From Acidithiobacillus sp041676785 (GTDB taxonomy: Bacteria; Pseudomonadota; Gammaproteobacteria; Acidithiobacillales; Acidithiobacillaceae), in NCBI GenBank assembly GCA_041676785.1, contig JBAYRF010000003.1:87190-151189 (forward strand): a DNA stretch of 64,000 nt, given 5' to 3'. This document shows, in pieces, positions 16,032 through 23,444 of this stretch. Each line of letters begins with the position of its first letter. The stretch's first letter is position 1. The position numbers and the translations under genes were made by a program. The notes beneath the pieces are model-generated. The model was not told where the DNA came from, searched no databases, and saw nothing but the letters and a program-made list of their open reading frames with translations.

Positions 16032-17159
16032 TTAGCGATAATGCAGCAGATACCGCCATTCAAAGGCTACTTTGGCAGCATGCCATAGCGGATTGGCTAA
16101 GACGCTGGCCTGTTGCGGGCTGCGATAGACCATAATTCCGCTATCCAGAGCATCAACGATGCAAACCAGTTCCGCACGAAAGGCCTTGTCCGCTGGTTGG
16201 CTCTGTAGGTAGCGTAGGGCGTTGTTTACGGCTGCTTCTGCCTGTAGATCTGCCGTATGTCCCTGTTTGGGGAGCCAATCGGGGCTTTCTGCATAAGAAC
16301 CAGCATCGCCTACGACAAACACGCCAGGATGGGCGGGCACTTGGCAATACGGGTCGGCCTGAATGAAGCCTCCCGCAGAAAGAGGGAGATCACTTTTCTC
16401 GGCCCAGTCTGGACCAGTCATTCCCGGCATGAACAAGATGAGGTCGGCAGAGATGTCTCCACCTTCGGTCATCACCTTGTCGCTAGAAAAACCGGTAATT
16501 TTGTGCCCGAGATGGGTACGGATTTCTCGCTTTTCCATTTCGGCAAGCAGCCCGGCGACGGCTTTGGGTCCGAGACGATTGCCGGGTTCAGTCATGGGGT
16601 TAAAGAAAACCAACTGGATACGCTCGCGTTTGCCAATTTTACGCAGATACGCATCTATGCCGAAGAGCAGTTCAAAAATCGGTCCACCACGAACCGCCGT
16701 AGGTTCCTGAGGGTTACCCGCAAAGCCAAAAGCGATAGTGCCTTGATTCATCAGCGCCAAACGATCTCGGATGTTCTCGGCGGCTTCAATACCATCACAA
16801 ATAGCGAGACTGTGTTCAATGCCCGGGAGTTTACGGAGTGCCCGGCCACCGCTGGCAATAATCAGCACGTCATTCTGTACCTCACCCTGATCGGTGATGA
16901 CCGTGCGTCCTCCATCACGCAGACTCGTAACCCGGCCTGCATGGAATGCTACCTGCTTACGCCGGAAAAAGGATTCCAGCGGAACGCGCAATTGCTCCCC
17001 CTGACGGAGTCCTGTGGGAATCCAGATCAGGCTCGGGTAGTAGACGAACTCGGCCTTAGGCGCGATCAGGGTGATTTCGGCATCGGGCATTTTGCGTCGT
17101 ATTTGACGAACAGCGGTAAGCCCCCCGAAGCCTGCGCCGATAATGGTAATCTTGCTCAT
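16032..17159 (-). CDS. SQR-like FAD-dependent oxidoreductase lacking one catalytic cysteine
   Basis: A 375-residue flavoprotein. The N-terminal dinucleotide motif is IIGAGFGGLTAVRQI, NDVLIIASGG follows, and the C-terminal FAD motif is VFVVGDAGSYA. It aligns with sulfide:quinone oxidoreductases through YYPSLIWIP and KQGHTADLQAEAA. Only three cysteines are present (121, 272, 333). Cys121 and Cys333 sit where SQR has two of its conserved cysteines, but the position of the middle one (near residue 157, in VRGGPIFELLFG) has no Cys. It may therefore be a divergent SQR or a quinone reductase with another donor. It is last in the minus-strand persulfide dioxygenase operon, 87 bp after the previous gene. 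Confidence 0.78.
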   Translation of the reverse strand: MSKITIIGAGFGGLTAVRQIRRKMPDAEITLIAPKAEFVYYPSLIWIPTGLRQGEQLRVPLESFFRRKQVAFHAGRVTSLRDGGRTVITDQGEVQNDVLIIASGGRALRKLPGIEHSLAICDGIEAAENIRDRLALMNQGTIAFGFAGNPQEPTAVRGGPIFELLFGIDAYLRKIGKRERIQLVFFNPMTEPGNRLGPKAVAGLLAEMEKREIRTHLGHKITGFSSDKVMTEGGDISADLILFMPGMTGPDWAEKSDLPLSAGGFIQADPYCQVPAHPGVFVVGDAGSYAESPDWLPKQGHTADLQAEAAVNNALRYLQSQPADKAFRAELVCIVDALDSGIMVYRSPQQASVLANPLWHAAKVAFEWRYLLHYR

Positions 17160-17246
17160 GATTCTTTCCTTACAAGTCTGACGGAGATCCCGGACTGTCG
17201 CATCTTTGTAAAGTATATCGTATTTGCTGAAGCTTCGGCACCGATA

Positions 17247-17738
17247 TCAAGCACGGAGCACCCTCTGATAATTGTCAGGTAATGGACTGACTTCCTGAGC
17301 CTGAGCAAAGCCGCGCTGAACGAAGAGGCTGACAATGGCCCCATGACCTTGAATCAGGGTGACCACATTGGGATCTTCGCTGACCTCCTCGACGAGCACG
17401 CCATTGGGCAGTAGGGTGACTTCCATATGGACTTTGTCGCGTTGTGCAAAAATTTCCGGAAAAGCGGGATCCCAGTGGCGTAGCCCGAAGTTTTCTTCGA
17501 GCCGATGATGCATGGCGGGTACATGATCGTGCAGGAGACGGACAATTTCAGGATTTTCTGAGGTCGTCAGGGAGCGTATACCGTTCGGTAACGGATGCAG
17601 TTCCCGATGAATCTGGTCGTGGTAGCGGAGCAGGGTATGAAAAACCTCTTGGTCGTGCTGATGACGGACTCTGCGCTCCGGCTGCAATGTCGTTGCGCTC
17701 CGACGCTCTGTTGATTGTTCACTGGCTACGGGGTTCAT
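17247..17738 (-). CDS. Duplicated-domain His-bearing protein of unknown function
   Basis: A 163-residue cytoplasmic protein without cysteines or signal peptide. It consists of two ~55-residue copies in tandem (residues ~33-88 and ~93-148), each with the pattern F-x6-D-x2-H-x-E, then LPNG, then S-E-(N/D)-P-x-(I/V)-V, then a second His. His44 and His72 of copy 1 correspond to His104 and His132 of copy 2, at exactly 60-residue intervals. This suggests metal or heme binding, which is inference. The ATG at 17738 is preferred because GAGGAG lies 10 bases upstream. Located between persulfide dioxygenase and the SQR-like gene, it is probably part of persulfide or sulfide handling. Confidence 0.8.
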   Translation of the reverse strand: MNPVASEQSTERRSATTLQPERRVRHQHDQEVFHTLLRYHDQIHRELHPLPNGIRSLTTSENPEIVRLLHDHVPAMHHRLEENFGLRHWDPAFPEIFAQRDKVHMEVTLLPNGVLVEEVSEDPNVVTLIQGHGAIVSLFVQRGFAQAQEVSPLPDNYQRVLRA

Positions 17739-17777
17739 ATCGAAATTTCTCCTCAAATGGGGATTAAAAAGGAGCGG

Positions 17778-18470
17778 CTAGGCGACTGCTAAAGTGCCGC
17801 AGCGTTGATTTGCAGGCACTGCCACATGGATTTTCTTGGGTTCGGCTAAGTTGAGATTGGCCATGAGTTGAATGAATTCGCTCTCACTTTTATCGGCAAA
17901 GCGCGGGTTCATGCGCTTTTCCTCACCGATGCAACTGACCTGGCGCCCTTTGTAGTCGTGTCCCGGATAAACGAGGGTTTCGTCAGGTAACGTAAACAGT
18001 TTCTGGGTGATGCTTTGATAGAGTATGCCAGCATCGCCGCCCTGGAAGTCGGTACGACCACAGCCGCCAATCAACAGCGCATCGCCGGTGAATACCCGAT
18101 CATGCCAGCGGTAACTGGTACATCCGGGTGTGTGTCCGGGTGTGCGGATGACTCGAATAACATCATCACCCAAAACGATAAAATCTTCGTCGTCTACGAG
18201 AATATTTGCACAAGGTGCGCCAGCCTCCCGACTCATGACGACCTGCGCACCGGTCTGGGTCCGCAATGCGCCAGCACCCGTCACATGATCGGCATGCACA
18301 TGCGTATCCAAAATATGTGTAAGCCGCATGGATTCGGACTTGAGGATTTCTATTATCGGCTGGATATGTTCCAGTACAGGATCAATGACGATGGCTTCGT
18401 GCCATGTGGGATCGCCGAGAATGTAGGTAAAAGTGCTGCTTTCGGAATCAAAAAGTTGTCTAAATACCAT
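17778..18470 (-). CDS. Persulfide dioxygenase (ETHE1-type metallo-beta-lactamase fold)
   Basis: A 230-residue MBL-fold protein with the metal motif THVHADH (residues ~56-62), RTPGHTPGC with His113, and the metal-bridging Asp in VFTGDALLIGGCGRTDFQGG. The latter is typical of ETHE1/PDO rather than glyoxalase II, as is YPGHDYKG. PDO uses a mononuclear Fe(II) centre to oxidise glutathione persulfide to sulfite. The ATG at 18470 follows AGGAG. It heads an operon with the duplicated-domain protein and SQR-like gene, downstream of a near-consensus FNR box. Confidence 0.92.
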   Translation of the reverse strand: MVFRQLFDSESSTFTYILGDPTWHEAIVIDPVLEHIQPIIEILKSESMRLTHILDTHVHADHVTGAGALRTQTGAQVVMSREAGAPCANILVDDEDFIVLGDDVIRVIRTPGHTPGCTSYRWHDRVFTGDALLIGGCGRTDFQGGDAGILYQSITQKLFTLPDETLVYPGHDYKGRQVSCIGEEKRMNPRFADKSESEFIQLMANLNLAEPKKIHVAVPANQRCGTLAVA

Positions 18471-18529
18471 GGGATAACTCCTTCGCGCGCGCATCCCGCC
18501 AAAATTTTTGCGCGGGTTATGTCACCACC

Positions 18530-18535
18530 ATAATG
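18530..18535 (-). promoter_or_regulatory. Predicted -10 of the persulfide dioxygenase operon
   Basis: CATTAT on the minus strand. The start site predicted from it (~18521-18523) places the upstream FNR box centre near -39 to -41, the class II activation geometry of FNR. The leader would be about 50 nt long. Confidence 0.45.
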
Positions 18536-18554
18536 CTCAGGAGATCAGGCTGCA

Positions 18555-18568
18555 TTGAGAAATATCAA
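18555..18568 (-). promoter_or_regulatory. FNR-type binding site upstream of the persulfide dioxygenase operon
   Basis: On the minus strand this reads TTGATATTTCTCAA, 9 of 10 conserved positions of TTGAT-N4-ATCAA. It lies between the end of the Fnr-type regulator gene and the dioxygenase start. The regulator's recognition helix (TEHVSR) keeps the Glu, Ser and Arg that read this sequence in FNR, so box and protein match each other. Confidence 0.7.
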
Positions 18569-18610
18569 AGTAGACTATATTAGTAATGTATTAATGAACG
18601 GATTGTTTAA

Positions 18611-19312
18611 TCAGCAAGCGTTGCCTTCGCCACATGCATAGGTCAGTAACTTCCGGGGATCACGCACTTCCAACTGGTTTTTGTGTTCATGTAGTAAGCC
18701 CTGACGTTTGAATTCTGCCATGATTCGGCTGACATGTTCGGTGGAAAGTCCAAGAAATTCTCCGAGATCTTGTCGAGTCAGGGGAAAAGGTGCCTCTCGC
18801 TGTGCGGGATAAGCACTGCACCATTGCACCAGAAAAGTCGCGAGTCGTGCATCGGCTTTTTTGGAACCCAGCTCCACAATACGGTCTTCCGCGTCCTGAA
18901 GCGCCTGCTGCCAGCGCGCAAAAATAGCTTCCCGAACTGCGGGCAAGCGCTGGGACAGCTGATCGAGCGCGTGCAACTCCAGCCGGCAAAGATCTGTATC
19001 GCTCAGGGCAATGGCCGTATGACGGTGGCGGTCATTGCGCAAGCCCTCAAAGCCGAATAAATCACCGTGGCGGAGTAAGCGAACAATCTGGGCGTGTCCG
19101 TTAGCGAGGTTTTTAACCAGCTTGATTCCGCCTTGGCGAAGGGTGTAGGCATAGCTTGCCGTATCACCCTCATGATAAATGACCGTGCCGGTGCGAATAT
19201 GAATGTCATGCACGTCCATACCGAGTTGGCAGAGATCTTCATTGCTCAGTCCGGCAAAAATACTGCGTTCGCGCATGGAGCAATGCAGGCAATCAGAATG
19301 CGAGGTACTCAT
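18611..19312 (-). CDS. Crp/Fnr-family regulator with FNR-like DNA recognition
   Basis: A 233-residue protein with a cyclic-nucleotide-binding-like N-domain (YHEGDTASYAYTLRQGGIKL), a dimer helix and a winged helix LTRQDLGEFLGLSTEHVSRIM. The recognition-helix Glu, Ser and Arg match FNR. The cysteines are Cys8, Cys11, Cys28 and Cys109. Cys8-x2-Cys11 and Cys109 align with E. coli FNR Cys20, Cys23 and Cys122, but the Cys29 position is Ser17. Whether it carries a 4Fe-4S cluster is therefore unclear. The start overlaps the trmB stop by 4 bases. It probably controls the adjacent persulfide operon. Confidence 0.9.
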   Translation of the reverse strand: MSTSHSDCLHCSMRERSIFAGLSNEDLCQLGMDVHDIHIRTGTVIYHEGDTASYAYTLRQGGIKLVKNLANGHAQIVRLLRHGDLFGFEGLRNDRHRHTAIALSDTDLCRLELHALDQLSQRLPAVREAIFARWQQALQDAEDRIVELGSKKADARLATFLVQWCSAYPAQREAPFPLTRQDLGEFLGLSTEHVSRIMAEFKRQGLLHEHKNQLEVRDPRKLLTYACGEGNAC

Positions 19313-20001
19313 GGTAGTCGCTGATAAACCAGATCGTAAACGGCATGACCGAGGCGTTGGCCGCGTCGCTCGAAACGGGTCAAAATGCGATTATCAGGAC
19401 GCGGTGCATAGCCCAGGGCAGGGTCAGTATTGTGTAGACCGGGTGTGTGGTTGAGGATCGTCAGCATTTGAGCCGCGTAGTCCGCCCAGTCGGTGGCCAG
19501 TTGCAGTTCACCGCCGGGCTGCAGTAAACGCACGAGCAGCGTTGCAAATTCAGATTGAATCAGGCGACGCTTTTGTTGTCGGACTTTAGGCCAGGGGTCA
19601 GGAAACTGAATGATGATTCTTTGAAACAGCGCGTCAGGGAGGGTCTTCAGCCATGCCACGACGTCATCATGGACGATGCGGATATGATCCATTCCGCCGC
19701 TTTGCATTTGCAGTAAGAGAGAACCTACCCCCGGAGTATGCACTTCCGCCCCAATATACCCGTGTTCCGGCTGATGCGCCGCCAGCGCGGCCAGATGTTC
19801 GCCGTTACCAAAACCGATTTCCAGAGTCAGTGGGCGCAGTCCTTGCCAGGGGTCCTGCCAAGGACTCTGCGTGTCTATGCGTAAGGCGGGGAGCATTTCA
19901 CGCACAATGCGGCTTTGTGCGGAGGTAATGCGACCCTGCCGCAGCACAAAACTACGAATTGGACGCTGATTGATCTTGAGAGCTTCTTCCATGACAGGCA
20001 T
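19309..20001 (-). CDS. trmB: tRNA (guanine-N7-)-methyltransferase
   Basis: A 230-residue SAM-dependent methyltransferase with TLEIGFGNGEHLA (SAM site), YIGAEVHTPG, FQRIIIQFPDPWPKVRQQKRR (the TrmB FPDPWpK.rH-like signature) and a C-terminal TRFERRGQRLGH. It forms m7G46 in tRNAs. Translationally coupled to the Fnr-type regulator. Another Met, three codons downstream at 19992, is an alternative start. Confidence 0.95.
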   Translation of the reverse strand: MPVMEEALKINQRPIRSFVLRQGRITSAQSRIVREMLPALRIDTQSPWQDPWQGLRPLTLEIGFGNGEHLAALAAHQPEHGYIGAEVHTPGVGSLLLQMQSGGMDHIRIVHDDVVAWLKTLPDALFQRIIIQFPDPWPKVRQQKRRLIQSEFATLLVRLLQPGGELQLATDWADYAAQMLTILNHTPGLHNTDPALGYAPRPDNRILTRFERRGQRLGHAVYDLVYQRLP

Positions 20002-20042
20002 TATAACCGGTTTGATGTATTGGCCTAGTAAGGAGAAGAGGT

Positions 20043-20540
20043 ATGGAGCATCCCTTGGTCGGGGTGGTGATGGGTAGCCAAAGTGACTGGGAGATTATGT
20101 CTGCCGCTGTGGAACAGCTACAGGCATTGGGTATTTCCCATGAGCGGCGAGTGGTGTCGGCACATCGCACTCCAGATCTGCTCTTTGACTATGCCGCTAC
20201 CGCCGAAGCACGTGGTCTGCGCTGCATTATTGCTGGTGCGGGGGGGGCTGCGCATTTGCCCGGCATGTTGGCAGCCAAAACTCTGGTTCCGGTTTTGGGT
20301 GTTCCGGTACCGTCGCGACACCTGAATGGCATGGATTCCCTGCTGTCCATTGTGCAAATGCCCAAGGGGGTGCCGGTGGCGACCTTCGCTATTGGTGCGG
20401 CGGGTGCTGCCAATGCGGGGTTGTTTGCAGCGGCGATTCTGGCGCTGACAGATCCTGTTCTTGCCGAGCGTTTGCAAGCTTTTCGCGCTCGCCAAGAGGC
20501 GGCGGTACAGGCTATGACCTTGCCGGATCTTGGGCAATGA
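20043..20540 (+). CDS. purE: N5-carboxyaminoimidazole ribonucleotide mutase
   Basis: A 165-residue class I PurE with VGVVMGSQSDWEIM at the N-terminus, RVVSAHRTPDLLFDYA, IIAGAGGAAHLPGMLA and PVPSRHLNGMDSLLSIVQMPKGVPVAT-type sequence. It converts N5-CAIR to CAIR in purine synthesis. The ATG follows AAGGAG. It overlaps purK by 4 bases (ATGA), a classical coupled pair. Confidence 0.97.
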   Translation: MEHPLVGVVMGSQSDWEIMSAAVEQLQALGISHERRVVSAHRTPDLLFDYAATAEARGLRCIIAGAGGAAHLPGMLAAKTLVPVLGVPVPSRHLNGMDSLLSIVQMPKGVPVATFAIGAAGAANAGLFAAAILALTDPVLAERLQAFRARQEAAVQAMTLPDLGQ

Positions 20541-21673
20541 TTTTGCCGGGGGCCACTCTGGGGATTCTCGGGGGTGGACAACTGGGTCAGATGTTTGCTC
20601 TGGCGGCCCGGCGTATGGGCTACGCGGTTTGGGTGCTCGACCCGGACCAAGAATGTCCGGCGGCCGCTGTAGCAGATCGGCATCTTTGTGCAGCCTACGA
20701 CGACCAAGAAGCGCTTGCCGCATTGACCAATCATTGCGCAGCGGTGACCACTGAATTTGAGAACGTGCCAGCGGCGGCTATGGTCTATGTCGAGGCAAAG
20801 CGGCCCATGCGTCCTAGTCCGCACGCCGTAGCGATTGCTCAGGATCGCGCGCAGGAGAAAGCGTTTCTCCAGGATATCGGGCTGAACGTAGTACCTTTTG
20901 CTTCTATTAAGCAGGCGCAAGATGTAGTAAGTGCTCAATTTTCGATGTGTTTCCCGGCGATTCTAAAAACCACGCGATTTGGATATGACGGTAAGGGTCA
21001 GGTCGCTGTGGAGAACGCTGAAGGCCTGGAGGCAGCTTGGTCCGCATTGCAGGAAGCCGAGGCTGTTCTGGAAGCGCGAATCGATTTGCAGCAAGAACTG
21101 TCTATAGTCATTGCCCGGGCAGCCGATGGTATGATGGTATTTTATCCCGTGGCAGAAAATATTCATCATCAAGGGGTTTTGGATCTGAGTATTGCTCCTG
21201 CACAAATTACCGAGCATTTGCAAAACGCGGTGCGGAGCAGCGCGGCGCGCATCGCCGAAGCGCTGGACTATGTAGGCGTTCTTGCCGTCGAATTTTTCCT
21301 TGCTCAGGATGGCACGCTTTTCGTTAATGAAATAGCGCCCCGGCCACACAATAGCGGTCATTATACGATTGATGCTTGTGTGCACAGTCAGTTTGATCAG
21401 CAAGTACGGACGCTTTGCGGCTTGCCCTTAGGCGATACGCGTCTCATCAGCCCGGTGGTGATGATGAACTTGCTGGGTGATTTGTGGGAAAAGGAAGCCC
21501 CGCATTGGCAGCAGTTGTTTCAGCACCCGCAGCTCAAGTTGCATTTGTATGGTAAAAAGGCAGCCCGCGCTGGTCGCAAAATGGGTCACATCAATGCCTT
21601 GGGGATTGATACGCAACGCGCGTTGGCGGTATTGCAGGCACTACGCCAGGATTGGCAATGGCCACAGCGATGA
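20537..21673 (+). CDS. purK: N5-carboxyaminoimidazole ribonucleotide synthase
   Basis: A 378-residue ATP-grasp enzyme beginning with GILGGGQLGQMFALAARRMGY. FPAILKTTRFGYDGKGQ is the ATP loop, and NEIAPRPHNSGHYTIDAC is the metal-binding block. It produces N5-CAIR from AIR, bicarbonate and ATP for PurE, encoded just upstream. The purE-purK unit stands alone between trmB and the convergent dsbB. Confidence 0.97.
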   Translation: MILPGATLGILGGGQLGQMFALAARRMGYAVWVLDPDQECPAAAVADRHLCAAYDDQEALAALTNHCAAVTTEFENVPAAAMVYVEAKRPMRPSPHAVAIAQDRAQEKAFLQDIGLNVVPFASIKQAQDVVSAQFSMCFPAILKTTRFGYDGKGQVAVENAEGLEAAWSALQEAEAVLEARIDLQQELSIVIARAADGMMVFYPVAENIHHQGVLDLSIAPAQITEHLQNAVRSSAARIAEALDYVGVLAVEFFLAQDGTLFVNEIAPRPHNSGHYTIDACVHSQFDQQVRTLCGLPLGDTRLISPVVMMNLLGDLWEKEAPHWQQLFQHPQLKLHLYGKKAARAGRKMGHINALGIDTQRALAVLQALRQDWQWPQR

Positions 21674-21692
21674 CAACATGCCGTATGTCCCG

Positions 21693-22202
21693 CTAACTTT
21701 TGCGCGGAGCGAGCATTTTCTGAGCAATAATCAGCAAGATCGCGCAGCCTGAAAAAAAAGCTACACTCCAGTGGGTTATTGGCCAACCTGCGAGGGTATG
21801 CGCCCCAGCGAGGGCGCAGGAGCCGCTACCTGACAGGGTTGAAGCGAAATCTTTGCCGAAATTACCCAAGGCGCGGTCAGGCGTAAAGATTTGCACTGCG
21901 GCACAAGATTCAGTTTGCATGACGCTTACCGTCGTTAGATGCCACTGCCATCCCGCCAGACCCGCACCGGCCAGCGCATAGAGTGCAGCCAATAGCCATA
22001 AACCTCGACGCGTACCACCCGTCCAGAAAAAACCCATAAGGACAATGATCAGCACCGCGAGGTCTGCCAATCGTTGATACACGCACAAACTGCAGGGCGG
22101 TTCACCGCGCGCGAATTGCAGCCATAGAACGAGTCCGAGGGCAACAAGTGTGGCCAGAACGACCAGCCCGGCAAGAACCGAGGATAAACGCGCTTTAGTC
22201 AT
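21693..22202 (-). CDS. dsbB: Disulfide bond formation protein DsbB
   Basis: A 169-residue inner-membrane protein with four membrane helices. The first periplasmic pair is Cys37-x2-Cys40 (PPCSLCVYQR), which exchanges with quinone. The second pair is Cys100 and Cys129, which oxidises the periplasmic partner. The start at 22202 overlaps the preceding DsbG-like gene by 4 bases and is preferred over 22226. Operon context suggests its partner is the thioredoxin-fold protein just upstream, rather than a standard DsbA. Confidence 0.92.
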   Translation of the reverse strand: MTKARLSSVLAGLVVLATLVALGLVLWLQFARGEPPCSLCVYQRLADLAVLIIVLMGFFWTGGTRRGLWLLAALYALAGAGLAGWQWHLTTVSVMQTESCAAVQIFTPDRALGNFGKDFASTLSGSGSCALAGAHTLAGWPITHWSVAFFSGCAILLIIAQKMLAPRKS

Positions 22203-22807
22203 GACGCTTGCAGCAGCATTTTCCATTGCGATTCACTCGGTGGGCCGTAAACATAATGTAGCTTGGCTCCACTGCGCCAGACTAGAAACGGGACTCCGAC
22301 GCCCCCTAAGCCCAGTAGTTCCGATTCTTTTCCTGATAAACGGGAGGTGTTGAAGTCCAGCGCATTTCTCACGCTGGCGATCACGGACGCCGTCGCTGGC
22401 GTAATCCCACCTTCAGGACCTCGCGCGGTCATCGAAAAGCCAGCTTCGTTTTTCTGGAGTGCGACCAGAGGATGTGTTGCGCTCAGAATGGTGGCGGCCT
22501 TGGGTCGGCTGCTTGGCGTTAATACGCCCACGACGATAAAGCGTACCCGCAGCTTACCTTCTTGAATGGGCTTCTGTAGGCGTTGATAAAGCCGATGACA
22601 ATACGGACAGTTCGGGTCCATGAAGTCATAGATAATCGGTCCACTTCGTCCGGCTTCGATATAGTGAGCATGCGCTAACGCTGTCCAGTAATAATGATCG
22701 TGATCCATAGCGGATTGACCGGCGAGCGCCTGCCCACAGCTTAGGCCGAGGAGTGCGAAAATCACTACGGAATAGCGTACCGCCCATTGCCTGATGCTTA
22801 CGTTCAT
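22199..22807 (-). CDS. DsbC/DsbG-like periplasmic thiol:disulfide protein
   Basis: A 202-residue exported protein. The signal peptide is at residues ~10-29, ending near GQALA. The thioredoxin active site is DPNCPYC (Cys67, Cys70), and the cis-Pro loop is VGVPFLVW. The FMDPNCPYCHRLY context is DsbG/DsbC-type. Only ~30 residues separate signal and catalytic domain, fewer than the N-terminal dimerisation domain of DsbC or DsbG, so it may be monomeric. The ATG at 22807 follows AAGGATG. It is coupled to dsbB and could be its direct redox partner. Confidence 0.85.
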   Translation of the reverse strand: MNVSIRQWAVRYSVVIFALLGLSCGQALAGQSAMDHDHYYWTALAHAHYIEAGRSGPIIYDFMDPNCPYCHRLYQRLQKPIQEGKLRVRFIVVGVLTPSSRPKAATILSATHPLVALQKNEAGFSMTARGPEGGITPATASVIASVRNALDFNTSRLSGKESELLGLGGVGVPFLVWRSGAKLHYVYGPPSESQWKMLLQAS

Positions 22808-22862
22808 GGTTGATACATCCTTTGTCCCATTTTCAGTTCCATGATTCCTCATCGTTGAGCAT

Positions 22863-23324
22863 CTAAGCGTCGCGTGCTCCGCCTTTCATGATCCGGGCTT
22901 TGTCGCGCTGCCACTCACGATCTTTGATAGTGGCGCGCTTGTCATGCTCCTGTTTGCCCTTTACGAGGGCAATCTCGGCTTTGGCACGGCCCTGCTTCCA
23001 GTACATGGCTAATGGCACAACGGTAAAACCTTTGCGCTCGACACTGCCGATCATGCGATTGATTTGTTCGCGATGCATGAGCAGTTTGCGGGTTCGCGTG
23101 GGGTCCGGGTTGATGTGGGTGCTGGCAGTGAGTAATGGGCTGATATGGGCACCCAGCAGCCAAAGTTCACCCTCCTTAACGATGACGTAGCTGTCTTTGA
23201 GATTCAGGCGGCCCGCACGGATGGATTTGACTTCCCAACCCTGGAGAACGATGCCCGCTTCAAAGCGCTCTTCAATGAAATAATCGTGTTTCGCCTCGCG
23301 ATTGAGGGCGATGGTACTGCTCAT
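22863..23324 (-). CDS. smpB: SsrA-binding protein SmpB
   Basis: A 153-residue protein with the SmpB core: NREAKHDYFIEERFEAG, GWEVKSIRAGRLNLKDSYV, RTRKLLMHREQI and the basic C-terminal tail KGKQEHDKRATIKDREWQRDK. It binds tmRNA and delivers it to stalled ribosomes. No ssrA gene is visible in this window. It is first of the dsb-containing minus-strand group, 55 bp upstream of the DsbG-like gene. Confidence 0.97.
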   Translation of the reverse strand: MSSTIALNREAKHDYFIEERFEAGIVLQGWEVKSIRAGRLNLKDSYVIVKEGELWLLGAHISPLLTASTHINPDPTRTRKLLMHREQINRMIGSVERKGFTVVPLAMYWKQGRAKAEIALVKGKQEHDKRATIKDREWQRDKARIMKGGARDA

Positions 23325-23444
23325 CCCGCAACTCCCTTATTGGTCAGAAGTTCATTGTACGGGAAAAGCGGCATCAGCAGAAAGCCGATTGACTTTGCCT
23401 AGTTTCTTGTGGATGGTGTGAAGCCAATATTCGGGAGGATAATA

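Noticed and set aside
16257..17282. A 341-codon open frame on the plus strand opposite the SQR-like gene
   Set aside because: It is antisense to a gene with clear flavoprotein motifs, shows no recognisable domain, and has no ribosome-binding site.
20189..20938. A 249-codon open frame on the minus strand across purE-purK
   Set aside because: Both sense genes are certain. The antisense product has no recognisable fold or start signals.
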